The position numbers were made by a program, and so were the translations under genes. From the NCBI GenBank assembly GCA_025765595.1, contig JAIVFH010000049.1, forward strand, positions 1 to 64,000: 64,000 nt of DNA, in the 5' to 3' direction. Every line of letters begins with the position of its first letter. The stretch's first letter is position 1. The notes under the pieces are model-generated. The model was not told the DNA's origin. It ran no database searches and saw only the letters and a program-made list of their open reading frames with translations. The stretch is from Obelidium mucronatum (lineage: Eukaryota; Chytridiomycota; Chytridiomycetes; Chytridiales; Chytriomycetaceae). Positions 11,205 through 23,748 of the stretch are shown here, piece after piece.

Positions 11205-13121
11205 TTAAATAACGGCTATACTTTTCTTTGTTGCTACTGAGCTTGCATAATCTGTGCCCAGAATTTTAGACCTCGGTTTTTCTGGTTCTGATGCTTGTCG
11301 AAATCTCTGTAAGCGCCACTTCATCACCATTGAGGACAACTGACCACAATTGATACAGCACATTGAAACGAATACAAAAACATTTGTATTTGGATCTTCA
11401 TATCCGACGCCCACAGATATACCAAAGAAAAGAAATGCTGCAAACCAGCAACATGTGGCGATAATTCCATTCTGGGAAACAATGATAAAGTCCGGATCCA
11501 CCTCTTCGGTATCATCAACACGAATGTTTTTTAGAAACAGTATGAATGCCCTTAGTAATGAAATTTCCATGGCGATCATAGTCGCCGCCGCCAAAGCCGT
11601 AAAAATGCCTTCGATTTTCGTTGGAATCCAGAACGTTTCAATAAGAGCAGCTAATATTGGTAGGAGCGCTATAACTGGAAAGAATGGAACAAGCACTCGC
11701 AGGACTCGATAAGTTATTGGAGATGTGCGCAAGATGATGGTTTTGCCTCGGATCCAACCAATCCAAAGATTTGAGCACTCGGCAAGTCCAATAAATAAAA
11801 GAGTAAATAAATGTGGAATCAAAGGCTTCAGCCGATTGTGGTTTTCTTCAAGGCCGGTGAAAAGACTGAGAAACAATCCTATGGTCGCGATTGTGCCGGC
11901 ACTCACAAGAATATTGAAGCTCGACAACGTCTCCGCCCAAGAGAGACCCTGCCTCAGCGAAGAAATATAATATATAAATCCAATGAGCTCCAGCGTTGTA
12001 ACTGCCGACATGACTTGTGATAAGCGAATGACGCATTGGTCTTGTAAATCCACCATGATTCTGGGAAAATTATTTTCAACGTATCTTAATTTATTGAAGG
12101 ACATGATTTTTACATCAGTATTAGGTGCGGCCGTAATTGATTGTGAGTGAAGAAGTGATTGACGCCTCTCCACTGAATGTGAAAGGAAAGATTGTGAGCG
12201 AAGAATAGATTTCCTCCTATCATTGCCAGTATTGATTAAAAGAGTAGTTAAAGGTGCAGGCTTCTCAATGCCGCTCGTTTTCGAAGCAATAGAAGCATTT
12301 TCTTCGCTAGGAACCTGCCCGATCGTGATGGTGGGCTCGTCGATACGATATTTATGAAGACGATACTTCATAATGAATAGAGTAACTTGGCTGAAGTTGA
12401 TACAATAGTAGCAAGCCACTAAAATTATATTTGTGTGTGGGCTGGTATATCCAACAGCCACAGAGGCACTAAAGAGAACGAAGGCAGAATACAAGAATGT
12501 GGTTGAAACGATTCCGTTTTGTGCAATGATTACAAAATCGCGGTTTAGTTCTTCATGGTCAACTTGAGTATCTCGTAGGTATAATATAAAAGACCTGAGG
12601 AGAAGAGATTCGATCGAGACTAGTACAAGGGCCGTTGCAGCTGTGAATATCGCTTGTATTCTTTTGAGGGCGTAATAGTGTTCCAGGAGTATCGCAATCA
12701 CTGGGGTTATCGCCAAAAGTGGGAATACAGGAACGATGACGCGAAATATTTTGAACGATATTGGCGAGGTTCTGAGGAGGATGTTTTTAGCTCTGACCCA
12801 ACCTATCCATAAATATGAGCATTCCACCAATCCCGTGAAGAAAAGAGTCAAGCTGTGCGACACTAACGGCTCAAGTCTGTTATGATTTTCCAAAACTGAT
12901 GCAGCTGTACTCAAGCATAATCCTATCATTGAGACGAATCCTAGAGCCAAGAGCTGATTGAAGGGAGAAAGCCTTTCCTTCCATTCATTTGTGAGAGTTG
13001 AAATAAAGTACACCAAGACTAGTAGCTCCAAGCCGCTTATGGCCGTTAGAATATATGCAAGAATGATTGCGCCGTTGTCTTGCCAGATTGCGGGTTGTAG
13101 GTGCGACTCCATATTGGGCAA
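11205..13121 (-). CDS. Fused double 7-TM membrane protein
   Basis: A single 638-codon exon. Two homologous halves each carry seven hydrophobic segments. The first half has AYILTAISGLELLVLVYFIS, IFRVIVPVFPLLAITPVIA and others. The second half has MSAVTTLELIGFIYYISSL, VLRVLVPFFPVIALLPILA and others. Both halves share ENHNRL, LWIGWVRAKNILLRTSPI or its near copy, and an RDF/PDF-II-QNGI block before TM6. A Ser-rich loop separates the halves. The layout is that of a receptor-like 7-TM protein duplicated into a predicted 14-TM protein. No known receptor family is recognised. Start 13121 or an in-frame Met at 13112 are both possible. A single-copy relative lies directly upstream. Confidence 0.8.
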   Translation of the reverse strand: MPNMESHLQPAIWQDNGAIILAYILTAISGLELLVLVYFISTLTNEWKERLSPFNQLLALGFVSMIGLCLSTAASVLENHNRLEPLVSHSLTLFFTGLVECSYLWIGWVRAKNILLRTSPISFKIFRVIVPVFPLLAITPVIAILLEHYYALKRIQAIFTAATALVLVSIESLLLRSFILYLRDTQVDHEELNRDFVIIAQNGIVSTTFLYSAFVLFSASVAVGYTSPHTNIILVACYYCINFSQVTLFIMKYRLHKYRIDEPTITIGQVPSEENASIASKTSGIEKPAPLTTLLINTGNDRRKSILRSQSFLSHSVERRQSLLHSQSITAAPNTDVKIMSFNKLRYVENNFPRIMVDLQDQCVIRLSQVMSAVTTLELIGFIYYISSLRQGLSWAETLSSFNILVSAGTIATIGLFLSLFTGLEENHNRLKPLIPHLFTLLFIGLAECSNLWIGWIRGKTIILRTSPITYRVLRVLVPFFPVIALLPILAALIETFWIPTKIEGIFTALAAATMIAMEISLLRAFILFLKNIRVDDTEEVDPDFIIVSQNGIIATCCWFAAFLFFGISVGVGYEDPNTNVFVFVSMCCINCGQLSSMVMKWRLQRFRQASEPEKPRSKILGTDYASSVATKKSIAVI

Positions 13122-13209
13122 TCTGAGTGGAGATTTGTGATAATCTTTTCTTTATTACAAAACTAAACTCGAAAAATGATTTTCAGAATTCAGAGTTTCA
13201 ACTGCTAAA

Positions 13210-14401
13210 CTATGGAGGAGCATTCCTCGAACCGATGCCTTCGCGACTTCGGTCACTGTCTACACTGACTTTTCGAACGGGTTGAACTACTGATATTTGG
13301 TCACCCAACATTTCACCAATCGGCCTTCCATTATCAGTATCTGTAGAAAGAAACGAAACTCTTCGATCTTCCTTATCTATTGTGGTGTCGCTCCTTGAGA
13401 ATCGTGTTGATGCCAAAACACATAAAGTCGCCGATGACACGCGGTCCTTGCTGCTTGCTGTGTCATAACTCAGCTTCCTTACACCAGTACTGACGCGTGA
13501 GATATTTCCATCACCTTCCAAGGGTGCAATATAGGAACGGCAGGGGTTCATAGTCCCTCGCGAAGATTTTGCAGAGCCACTAATGCAACTTGAAGACCGA
13601 GAAATATCAGGAAGCCTTCCATATCGTTATTTCGGAAACAGTTTGTCGCGATTTATAGAGTCGGACCTTCATTCAAAACCAAGGAACTCTGACTGACGCA
13701 AACAAACACATTTGCTCCCAGCAGTGAGACGTTGATGTTCGGGTTATCTTTATCGAGAAATATTGCAGCGACGAAGAATCCCGTCCCTATATAAAGAGAT
13801 GCAGAGGAAATAGCTCCATGTTGTGCCAAAATCCGGAAGTCGGGGAGAGATTTTCTCTTGATCAATCTTGGTTTTACGCGTGTAAGCGATGAAGGCAAGA
13901 AGAAACATGGTTTCATTGAGCAGCACCAGACAGGCCGCCATGATAGCGGAGATTGGTTCCGCAAGTTCCAAGTTTGGAACATAGGGCCCCAAAAGATAAA
14001 AAACAATAGGCAGGAGTAGAAGAATTGGAGCGAATGGCAAAAGTTGCTTGTAATATGTTGTGCAAATCCACTGAAGTTCGCAGCAATATTTGTTTGCCTC
14101 GGATCCATGAGATGCCAATATAACAACATTGCAACATACAAATAAATAAGAGTTCAAGTATATGGGGCACATCAGAAGCTTTTCGATTGTGGCTGTATGA
14201 TACGGCACACGAGAAGCTCAAGTTGATCCCGATATCTGCAAGGACGCAGCCATAAAGCAGCAGGTTGAAGGAAGAGAATAGCTCCTTCCAACTAAGCTTC
14301 TGGTTTACGAGAAAACATGACAGCGCGATAAGTTCTACTCCTGCAAATATAGACAGAGTCCAGGCTCCTTGTACCGACAGAGCGTCTTGCCAGATCGACA
14401 T
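13210..14401 (-). CDS. Single-copy 7-TM relative with Ser-rich tail
   Basis: Starts at 14401 (MSIWQDALSVQGAWTLSIF) and is homologous to each half of the 11205-13121 protein. TM1 is GAWTLSIFAGVELIALSCFL, and LWIGW is replaced by YIGISWIRGKQILLRTS. Two +1 breaks are bridged by wobble duplications: CAA/CAG before LLPFAPILLLLP near 14040, and TCT/TCC or CCC before DFRILAQHGAISSAS near 13844. After the last TM (VFVCVSQSSLVLNE), a minus-strand open frame at 13210-13551 (Ser/Asp/Arg-rich, e.g. SRSDTTIDKEDRRVSFLS) is probably the cytoplasmic tail, joined through an intron whose exact sites I could not fix. A decayed gene cannot be excluded. Confidence 0.55.
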
Positions 14402-14526
14402 GCCCGCAACACGGAGTGGAAATCTTGAAAAGAAATAAATAATACCACTTCGAAAATACACCTAGAACAGCACAAATTCACTATATTTCCTCATTCAATA
14501 TGAAAGAAAAAGAAGGCAGCAAATAT

Positions 14527-15467
14527 TTAGGCATCCTTCTCTTTGTCCTCCAAAATCTTTTTGACATCCTCGTCTTTCAGCAACTTCTCGATATCTGCAG
14601 AGCTGTATGGCTTGTAGACAACCTTTCCGTTTGCGCCTTTGGATAAAGTAGCAAATTCAAGTTTGTCTGAACCAATCGCAGCAGAATCCATAGTCTTTGC
14701 AAGAACTTTGACGGCCAATGAAATGGCTTCCTTCAGGGAGCAGTCTTCCACGTAATCTTGTTTCAACAGAGCAGTGGCATTTGTTGTGTTAGCCCCAATA
14801 CAAGTCGCTTTCCATCCAGAATAGTTTCCGGAGGGATCCGAGTGGTACAACTGAAATCCGTGGTGTTCATCATGTCCAGCATACAAGAAAGAGACACCGA
14901 ATGGACGAAGACCTGGCGATACTCATAAAATTAGAATTTTACAGACTCAACGCGTTTCTCTCTAACCTCCATATTGGGTATATCCCTGCTTCAAATCACA
15001 CATGCGCTGCACAAGTTGCTCACAAGGAATGGGCTCATTGTATGAGAGACTGTATGTGTGAGCCTGGTTCCGGCAGTAGTGAATCAATGTATTGGCGTCG
15101 GCAGTCAACCCAGCCACCGCGACACTCATGTAGCTTAAATAAAAACACAGAATTATTATTAATAAACCAGGACTAGTCTACAGCATAGATGAGGAGCTCA
15201 CTCATTCAACTTGTAGAGCTTTTCGTGTGATTGAGTCTGCTCCAACAACTTTGATGTGGTCTTCTTTTCAGCAGCGAGTACGACTCCTTCCTTTGACAAA
15301 ATACCAATGCACATTCCCGCGTGAGAGATGGCTTCCATTGCGTACTCAACTTGGTAGAGACGCCCTGTCCACCCACGAGGTTGTCAGACAGGCGTCAGTA
15401 TCGCTTTGCAAGAGCCCTCACCTTCAGGCGAGAAAATAGTGGTTCGTCCGTCGTATCTTCTGGCCAT
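14527..15467 (-). CDS. PSMA4: 20S proteasome subunit alpha type-4
   Basis: This is an alpha subunit of the 20S proteasome core (alpha3, yeast Pre9), forming part of the outer ring that gates substrate entry. Four exons fit exactly: 15422-15467, 15202-15364, 14967-15133 and 14527-14912. The N-terminus [20 protein letters not shown] is the family hallmark. It continues [44 protein letters not shown] and [15 protein letters not shown]. The C-terminus is charged ([11 protein letters not shown]). Length, about 253 residues, is typical. No frame break is present. It lies on the same strand as the MFSD1-like gene, which ends 144 bp upstream. Confidence 0.96.
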
Positions 15468-15610
15468 TTAATGTTGGTGGTTTAGAGAAAGGTGTTTTTT
15501 TTTGTTGGGTGCAATTTTTAGACCGCGCGTTACCTTCGTCAATTTCTGTCCATTGAACGCGATCAAAAGCGAGCTTATTTATTTGCCCATTTCGATCTTT
15601 TCAGATCATT

Positions 15611-17199
15611 TTAGCTTCTTTTCCCCTTCTCCAAAACTCCTCCATTTCTAGCGTCGGCGTGGTACAAGAAACAGGCGACGGCAACTCCCATTGCCCCCAA
15701 ACTTGCGAAAAACACTTCTACCCACGCGAATCCACCGCTTCGAACTCGAATCTCTGCTGCCACCATTGGCAGGAAGACCAGAGACGTGTTGTAGAGCGAT
15801 GTCGATATCCCGTAAGCACCACCGAGCGTGCCGATTCGTTTCCTCTTCGCTCTCTTCTATTTCTTGTCCTGAGATACACGGTTTTCGCACACGAGCAACA
15901 TCTGCAATTGAACCCCATATAGCTGCGCCATAAACACTGTATGCGATTCCAAGCGCAAACATGGATGGAATGGGATTGCATTCTGTGAGCCCCAACATCA
16001 AATGTGCCGAAGAAACGATAATACCACAAGCCAAAAGCAAAGTCACTTTATGACCATAGTTGTCAATGTAGAAACCCGAAAACGGGACTAGGAACGTTGA
16101 AATGGAATCTGGAATACTATATCGAAGTTCCTTAGCATGGCATATTGAAATTCATACTCGTGATTATTTTTTTCTGCTCACCTCATTACCATTCCGGCAG
16201 TTACCGTGTCATTCGGGTACCATTTCTCCATTAAAAAATCAGAAACGGTATTATTGAATGGTATGATTGTTCCGTACAGAAGTATACATAGCAGACAAAT
16301 CATCCAAAACTCAGGAGGAAGCGTTTTGAGCAGCTGCCGAATAATGCTTCTTTCATTTAGACTACTTGTGCTGCCTATGGGATCATGGGGAATCGAAGAT
16401 ATTCTATGGAGCACACCTTCAGACGCGTCATCTATCAGCAATGTTTCTCCAGAATCGTGTTCGGGTATCGGCGAGTATGGGATAGTGTTTGCCCTCGTTG
16501 TGATCCACACCAAAAGGACAGAACACACGAATGAGATAAAACACATTGCAGTGGATACCCATATTGCTGTTTGAACATCATAATGTTGTTCAATACGGGG
16601 TGAAAAGATTGAGTTCAAAACAGATCCAAATCGCGATATTGACACAGCTTTAAAAAAAAATTGAGACGAGGGACAGTGGATACAAAAAAAAAGATTCAAA
16701 ATAGCTCCACTTACTTAAACCAAGAGCGAATGAAACTTGACTGCTGGAGCCAAACCATTGGGCAACAATACAAGATTGACACACCGAAACACTCTCCCCT
16801 CCGATTCCAAATACGACACGTCCAAGTAAAAGCACCCAGAAAGATTTTTGATAAAGACCTGTATGTTATGATCGTTATTAGATATTCCACGAAGGTTGAT
16901 TGTGGCAACTTACCGAAACAAAAGATCAGCTGACCAACCATCACCAACCCTGACACCAAGATTAGTACAGAAGACACTCCATATGAAGCTATAAAAGTTC
17001 CGGTGATAAAAGGTAGAATCGTGTTTGGAAGGGAATAAGCAGAATAGAGTAAGTTCAACTCATATTGCCATTCATCATATGCCACGCCCAAGTGCGTTTG
17101 TAGCGGAATATTCAAGGCAGCCGGCGCATCAAACGCGTAAAATGTCCCGACAAGGACCATGCAAGCCAGAACAAGAACCTGCCATTTTTTGGATAGCAT
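15611..17199 (-). CDS. MFSD1-like major facilitator transporter
   Basis: A 12-TM-type MFS protein resembling MFSD1, a lysosomal/endomembrane transporter in animals. The start MLSKKWQVLVLACMVLVG leads into ELNLLYSAYSLPNTILPF. A later exon gives GRVVFGIGGESVSVCQSC, the strongest family motif, followed by ISRFGSVLN. A soluble loop separates the halves. The C-terminal half has NNTVSDFLMEKWYPND, GFYIDNYGHKVTLLLACG and GTLGGAYGISTSLYN. An apparent frame change near 15840 disappears if a 43-nt GT...TAG intron (15857-15899) is removed, giving GSIAD then KRAKRKRIGTLGG. Stop TAA at 15611-15613. Substrate unknown. Confidence 0.82.
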
Positions 17200-17280
17200 G
17201 CTGGTATTTTAGAGGCTTTTGGCATTGTTAAATTCCAAGACACTGGCAATTACCAAAAAATCACAAACCTCACGGACACG

Positions 17281-18623
17281 ATGACAATCGAAACGGATCC
17301 CGTAAGCTGGCAGATACATCTCGCATCCAGCACTGAATCTTGTCGTTTCAATTTAGCTCGTAATTGACAATGGATCAGGGATGTGTAAAGCTGGATTCGC
17401 GGGCGATGACGCCCCAAGAGCAGTCTTTCCGAATCTCATCGGACGGCCCAAGAACTATCTTTCTCAAATGATGGGCAACGGGTCAAAGGACTTTTACATT
17501 GGTGACGAGGCGCAATCCAAGAGAGGTATCCTCTCGCTCAGTTATCCGATCGCGAACGGCATTGTAACCAATTGGGACGATATGGAGAAGATCTGGTAGG
17601 ATGTGAAGCTCTAGGCGTTTTTCCTCAGTTTTGTTCTCACAAATTGGTTACGACACAAGGCACCACACATTTGCAAACGAACTGCGAGTCGCACCAGAAG
17701 AGCACGCTATTTTATTGACAGAAGCTCCACAGAATCCCAAAATGAACCGAGAAGCGATGGTGTCGTTGCTGTTTGAAAAGTTCAATGTTCCTGCATTTTA
17801 TGTTTCAATTCAAGCCGTTTTGTCTCTCTTTGCATCTGGCCGAACCACCGGAATCGTTCTCGACTCAGGAGATGGCGTTTCTCACACTGTTCCTATTTAC
17901 GAGGGATATGCCATGAAGCATTCAATTGGTCGTCTGAACTTGGCTGGGTACGTTAACTCAATCTTTTTCCAAAAAAAAAAATTTGTTGTATCCATTTTAT
18001 ATCTTAAAACATTTGAATACTCATTCTTCTTTTGCTGAAGTCGCAATATCACAGAGTATCTCATGAAGATTCTTACAGAGCGCGGCTACTCATTCACAAC
18101 AAGCGCAGAAAAGGAAATTGTCCGTGATATCAAGGAGCAGCTTTGCTACGTCGCTTTGGACTTTGATATAGAAATGGATCGCGCCGCTTCCACAATCGAT
18201 ATCGAAAAGTCTTTTGAACTACCAGACGGTCAAGTCATCACCATCGGCAATGAACGGTTCCGTGCCGCTGAAGCGCTGTTCAGACCATCACTGTTGGGAA
18301 TGGAAGCTGGCGGTGTTGGCGAACTAACCCAGTCATCCATTCGAAGCTGTGATATCGACGTACGCCGAAACTTGTACAGCAACATTGTGGTGTCTGGCGG
18401 AACCACAATGTACCCGGGGTTCGCAGAGAGACTTGAACGTGAATTGCTCAAAGACTCTCCAAGCAGTATTAAGGTCAAGATTGCGGCACCGGAAGAACGA
18501 AAGTATTCTGTTTGGATTGGTGGCTCGATTTTAGCATCTTTGCCCACGTTCCAGGCAATGTGGATCACAAGAGAAGAATACAACGAATCAGGAGCGCAAA
18601 TTGTTCATCGCAAATGCTTTTAA
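17281..18623 (+). CDS. Actin (copy 1)
   Basis: Conventional actin, an ATP-binding filament protein. Four exons: 17281-17301, 17357-17595, 17660-17947 and 18041-18623, about 377 residues. The first exon codes only MTIETDP; the next starts [20 protein letters not shown], the first phosphate-binding loop. The second loop is [18 protein letters not shown] and the adenosine motif is [16 protein letters not shown]. It ends IVHRKCF. It is more diverged than copy 2 ([27 protein letters not shown]), and the usual PKHQGVM segment is altered. No frame breaks. First of three tandem actin-type genes sharing intron positions. Confidence 0.95.
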
Positions 18624-18889
18624 TTGTGCGTATTTATTGATATTTGATAATAAACACATTGGGGGGGCCAGATACAACATTTTTTGGACTGACAAGATTG
18701 GCAAGTGTTTGAGCCAATCGAAATGTTTGGAATATGAGCATTACATACAGTTATTAGGTTTTTTTTTTGGAAATTTGTCATGTTTTGATTTGATTTGAAA
18801 CGCCCCGTCCGCTCACAAAAATTGCTGCAAAAAGAAATAAAAGGAAGCACAAAACAAGGAAATGACACGCAAAAAACCTCAGCAAAAGA
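18624..18889. other. Intergenic between actin 1 and NAD(P)-binding gene
   Basis: Contains GATAATAAACAC just after the actin stop, likely its polyadenylation signal, and T-rich sequence. No gene is seen. Confidence 0.5.
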
Positions 18890-19582
18890 ATGGCATCATC
18901 AAAGATGAATATCACGCTCCTCGGAGCAACCGGCGGAACAGGCCATGAAATCGCCAACCGCCTCCTTCATTCTCCACAAGCCGCAGAACTCTACTCTGTC
19001 ACGCTTCTTGTTCGCAACGCCAGTCGGATCAAATTCGATGCTTCCAACGCCATCGTCCTTACTGGCGACGCTTCAGTTCCCTCTGATCTGGAAAAGGCAA
19101 TTGCGACTGCTGACGTGGTCATCAGCACTTTGGGCTACCCTGCCTCTCTGCAAGCAATTTTTTCCAAAATCACGCTTCTGACAGACTTTTCAGATGAATT
19201 TCATCAATGCGACAGCTGCTGTATCCTCTACGAGGAGTAATAGTAAATTGCTACCCAAACTGATTGTTGTAATCCTGCCATGGGCACAGGAGATACTATT
19301 AGCACAATTCCAATTGGTCTGCAAGCTCTCTACCGAACAGTTATTGCGCAAGACATGAAAGATAAAGCTGGGTTGGAAGCCGGGTTGGAAAAATACGGTG
19401 GGGAGTTGGTAATCGTTAGGCCAGCGCTCTTGACCGATGGGTCCTGGTAACAGGTACTTATCGAGTTGGCTGAAGCGCCTTTGAATGGGTATTCCATTAG
19501 TAGAAAGGATGTGGCGCATTTCATTGTTGAGTGTATCAGTAGCAACGTTTGGATTGGAAAGAAGCCTGTTATTGTTTATTGA
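18890..19582 (+). CDS. NAD(P)-binding (NmrA/SDR-like) protein, frame broken
   Basis: The N-terminus has the Rossmann glycine motif ITLLGATGGTGHEIANRLL, then VTLLVRNASRI and ADVVISTLGYPAS, typical of atypical SDR/NmrA-like NAD(P)H-binding proteins. The continuation exists but in shifted frames: MNFINATAAVSS, then CMGTGDTISTIPIGLQALYR, then ELVIVRPALLTDGPG, TGTYRVG and EAPLNGYSISRKDVAHF. Several one-base insertions are needed, and three fall within 40 bp (GGG/T, GGT/A, GGC/T near 19440-19475), each matching a Gly wobble pair. Two others involve a repeated base. The gene may be intact with consensus errors or may be decaying. The product would be about 225 residues; substrate unknown. Confidence 0.6.
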
Positions 19583-19999
19583 ATGCTTAACAATACAATA
19601 TTAAGCAATATTGCTTGTACCTAAATTGCATGTGTGCATTCTTTTTTATTTTTCTTTTATTTATTTATTTAGTTATTTATTATGTTTTTTTGGCTGGCAA
19701 AGGTATCTGTTAAAGTGCCAATCACTGAAGTTGAAGACAAATGCTCTTGGTAATCTTGAATTACAACCTTTTTTTTTGGTTCGTTGGGGGAGGTGGGGGG
19801 TGGATTCTCTAAAAAAAAAGGGTGGATTCTTTGAAAGGGTGGATTCTTTTTTTGTGGAGGGTGGATTCTTGCATCAAAAAGGGTGGATGAGAAACCAAAA
19901 GAATGCTATATATAGTGACTCTTTCACATCTTAATCCGAATCATAAACCTAAAACTCTCAAAGTTACAAGTTTAAAAAAAAAAAAAAGAAGGAAAAAAA
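19583..19999. other. Intergenic with AT-rich runs and a minisatellite
   Basis: 417 bp upstream of actin 2. It holds T-rich and A-rich runs, TTTATTTATTTATTTAG-like sequence and the GGTGGATTCT repeat annotated separately. CTATATATAG near 19907-19916 resembles a TATA element for actin 2. No coding region is supported. Confidence 0.5.
19790..19888. repeat. Degenerate GGTGGATTCT minisatellite
   Basis: Five occurrences of GGTGGATTCT or a near copy (GGTGGATGAG at the end) are spaced 15-22 bp apart with poly-A or poly-T between them. It lies in the actin 2 upstream region. It could be a simple repeat or a cluster of protein-binding sites; sequence alone cannot say. Confidence 0.7.
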
Positions 20000-21372
<1,373 letters not shown>

Positions 21373-21478
21373 AAAAAAACATGCATGAAAAAAGAGGGAT
21401 TGCGTTTCTCCTGTATTCAAAGTTGTTTTGAAGTTTTTGTTTTTTTGTGCAATAAAAAAATTTTGTTTGATTAAAATC

Positions 21479-22773
21479 ATGACGGTTCGTCTCAATTTAC
21501 CCATCTTTTGCTCGACTCAAATTCACCTTTACCGCTAGCTTGTGATCGATACCAGCGCTCTGAAATGTACTGCCGGTTTGGCGAGCGACGCAGGCCCTCG
21601 CATCTCAATGCCAGCCCATGTATACTATGTCAATGTCAATCGGGAAGGAGTTCCCCGCATTGGTTTCAAGGCACCCAGATTGAATTACCACCATGCATTC
21701 TACTCTCCTGTATACAAGGGCTCAGTCGAACGATGGGGCGATCTCGGGTTACTGTGGTACGAAACACATTCCCTTCCAAAACTCAACACCAAAAAAACAT
21801 AAATCCAAGGAATAATTTGCTTCAAGAGGAGCTTCAAATAACACTGGATGATATTCCAGTTCTTTTGTCTGAGGGACCCATGAGAGACAAAGCCACTCGT
21901 GAAGGGATTATTTCTGTCATGTTTGAGAGGCACAATGTGTCTTCATGCTACCTGGAGAATCATGCAGTTCTGTCTCTGTATGCGGCGGGTTTGAAAAGTG
22001 GTCTGGTTCTGGATATTGGCGAAACTGCCTCTCATGTGGTTCCCGTTTATGAAGGGCATTCAATATCGCATGCTGTTCAACAATCTGATGTTTGTGGGTA
22101 AACAGTGTGGCAGCATATTTTTTTTTTGGCGGTATGGCACTCATTTGACTGTATCAACTGTAGTGAATCAATAACAGACAAATTGTTCGCCCGCCTAAAG
22201 GACCAACCACTCCAAAATGCATACGTAAAAGGAGCATATAGAATGGGTGAGCTGTCTGATTGGAAGGAAATGGTCTGCTATGTGGCCTTGGACTACGACA
22301 AGGAGCTGGAAGCTTTGGCTAGTGATTCGCCTCTCCATTATACCCTCCCAGATGGTCAAATGCTCAACCTTGGTGGAAATTCAAAGGAGAATCCAAGATT
22401 TACACCGCCCGAATTCCTATTTCAACCCTATAGTTACTGGGAGAGAGCACAAAAACTGGAAGGAATCCACTTTACAGTTCTAAAAGCCATCAATGAATGC
22501 GATGTTGATCTTCATCCCTGTATGTATGGGAACTTTGTTTTAGCTGGTGGGACGACAAACTTTCGAGGGTTTCCAGAGAGACTTGAAAAGGAGCTGATTC
22601 AACTGGCTCCAGTGAATGCCTCGCTTAATTTCGTGACTCCTCCAACAAAAAAGTATGCCGCTTGGATCGGAGGATCTATTCTAGCATCTTTATCAACTTT
22701 TGAGGCAATGGCGATTCAAAGGGCAGAGTATGAGGAGTGTGGGCCCTCTATTGTTCACCGTAAATGTATTTAA
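21479..22773 (+). CDS. Degenerate actin-like protein
   Basis: Clearly derived from actin by tandem duplication: four exons (21479-21484, 21539-21756, 21810-22097, 22164-22773) with the same intron positions, ending IVHRKCI. It has diverged strongly. The first phosphate loop is DTSALKCTAGLASDAGPR instead of [18 protein letters not shown], and the second is LDIGETASHVVPVYEGHS, losing the DxG(D/T)G pattern. The subdomain 2 segment is unrelated. The C-terminal half is better kept ([37 protein letters not shown]). The reading frame is fully open across about 370 residues, so it is probably expressed, but ATP binding and polymerisation look impaired. It is not a recognisable ARP class. Confidence 0.85.
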
Positions 22774-22796
22774 TAAAATCATTACCTTTATTTACA

Positions 22797-23748
22797 CTAT
22801 TCTTCAATCATAACTGCTTTGAATATAACTGAAGACTCTTCAATCCATTTTTTGGATTGAATCAGTCGCAGTTCTCTGTACTGCGCATCAGGCCTTCCCA
22901 CCAACAAGAGTTCCAGGCGGAAGAGACTTTATGTAATCAATAGTTTCATTCAAGACATTGTGTATGGTGCTGATGGCGTGTTCGCATGCATAAATCAAGC
23001 TAGGCAAATCAATCTTGCAAGTGCTGGTATCGCTAGAGCCAAGTCGAGCGAGGAGAAGAGCAGCAAATAGATCGCCAGTTCCAGTGAACGAGCCTTCGAA
23101 TTTCGGGAATTCAATGCAGAATTTAGATTTTGACTTTGCGTGCGATGCAAACAGCGTGAGAGTGGATGGACGCGAGTCTAGTTCGACTGAGCTGATGACG
23201 ACGCAGTCCGGGCCCAGGGCGTGCAGGCTGTCGAGCGCGGCGAGGGCGGCGGCGGCAGTTGAGACTTGGCCGCCGCCGGCGAGCAGCGCGGCCTCGAACG
23301 CGTTCGGCGTGATTACGTCAGCAAGCGGCAGCAGCGCAGCCGGCGTACGCCGCGGGCATGTCTTGCGGCACGTACAGGCGGCCGGCGTCGCCGAGCACGG
23401 GGTCGACGAGCACCAGCGCGCCGGCGCCGCGAAGCTCGGCGGCGACGGCGGCGACGGCGGCAAGCACAGTCGGCGGCGCCCAGGAAGCCGGCCAGCACGT
23501 GCGTCACGCGCCGCAGCAGCCCGTTCGCGCGCAGTCCGTCCGCGAGCGCCGCCACGTCCGCGGCGCCAAGGCGGCTGCCGGCCCACGCCGCGTAGCCCGT
23601 GTGGTTGCTGAACTGCACGGCGTTGATTGCAGTCCACATCGAAGCCAAGCAGCTGCAGCGGGAACGTGGCGCTCTTGTTGCCGACGACTCCGTGGACCAC
23701 GTGCGACTGCACAGACAGGACGCGTCTCTCTTTCTGTCGGTCTTTCAT
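22797..23748 (-). CDS. PDXK: Pyridoxal kinase
   Basis: Phosphorylates pyridoxal, pyridoxine and pyridoxamine (vitamin B6 salvage). Start 23748, MKDRQKERRVLSVQSHVVHG, then VGNKSATFPLQLLGFDVD and NAVQFSNHTGYAAWAG. The ATP/phosphate region has LVDPVLGD and PLADVITPNAFEAALLAG, and the anion-hole motif is FTGTGDLFAALLLARLG. The true C-terminus extends past the first TGA to LRLIQSKKWIEESSVIFKAV, matching the family's LRMVQSK end. Four +1 breaks (T at 23631, 23468, 23338, 22890) follow GAC, GAC, GGC and GCC and are read as wobble duplications. The middle 400 bp is very GC-rich and Ala-rich. The stop lies 23 bp from the convergent actin-like gene. Confidence 0.92.

Noticed and set aside
15820..15860. 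Frameshift in the MFSD1-like gene
   Set aside because: A 43-nt intron with proper GT and TAG ends places the downstream GTLGGAYG block in frame, so no base error is needed.
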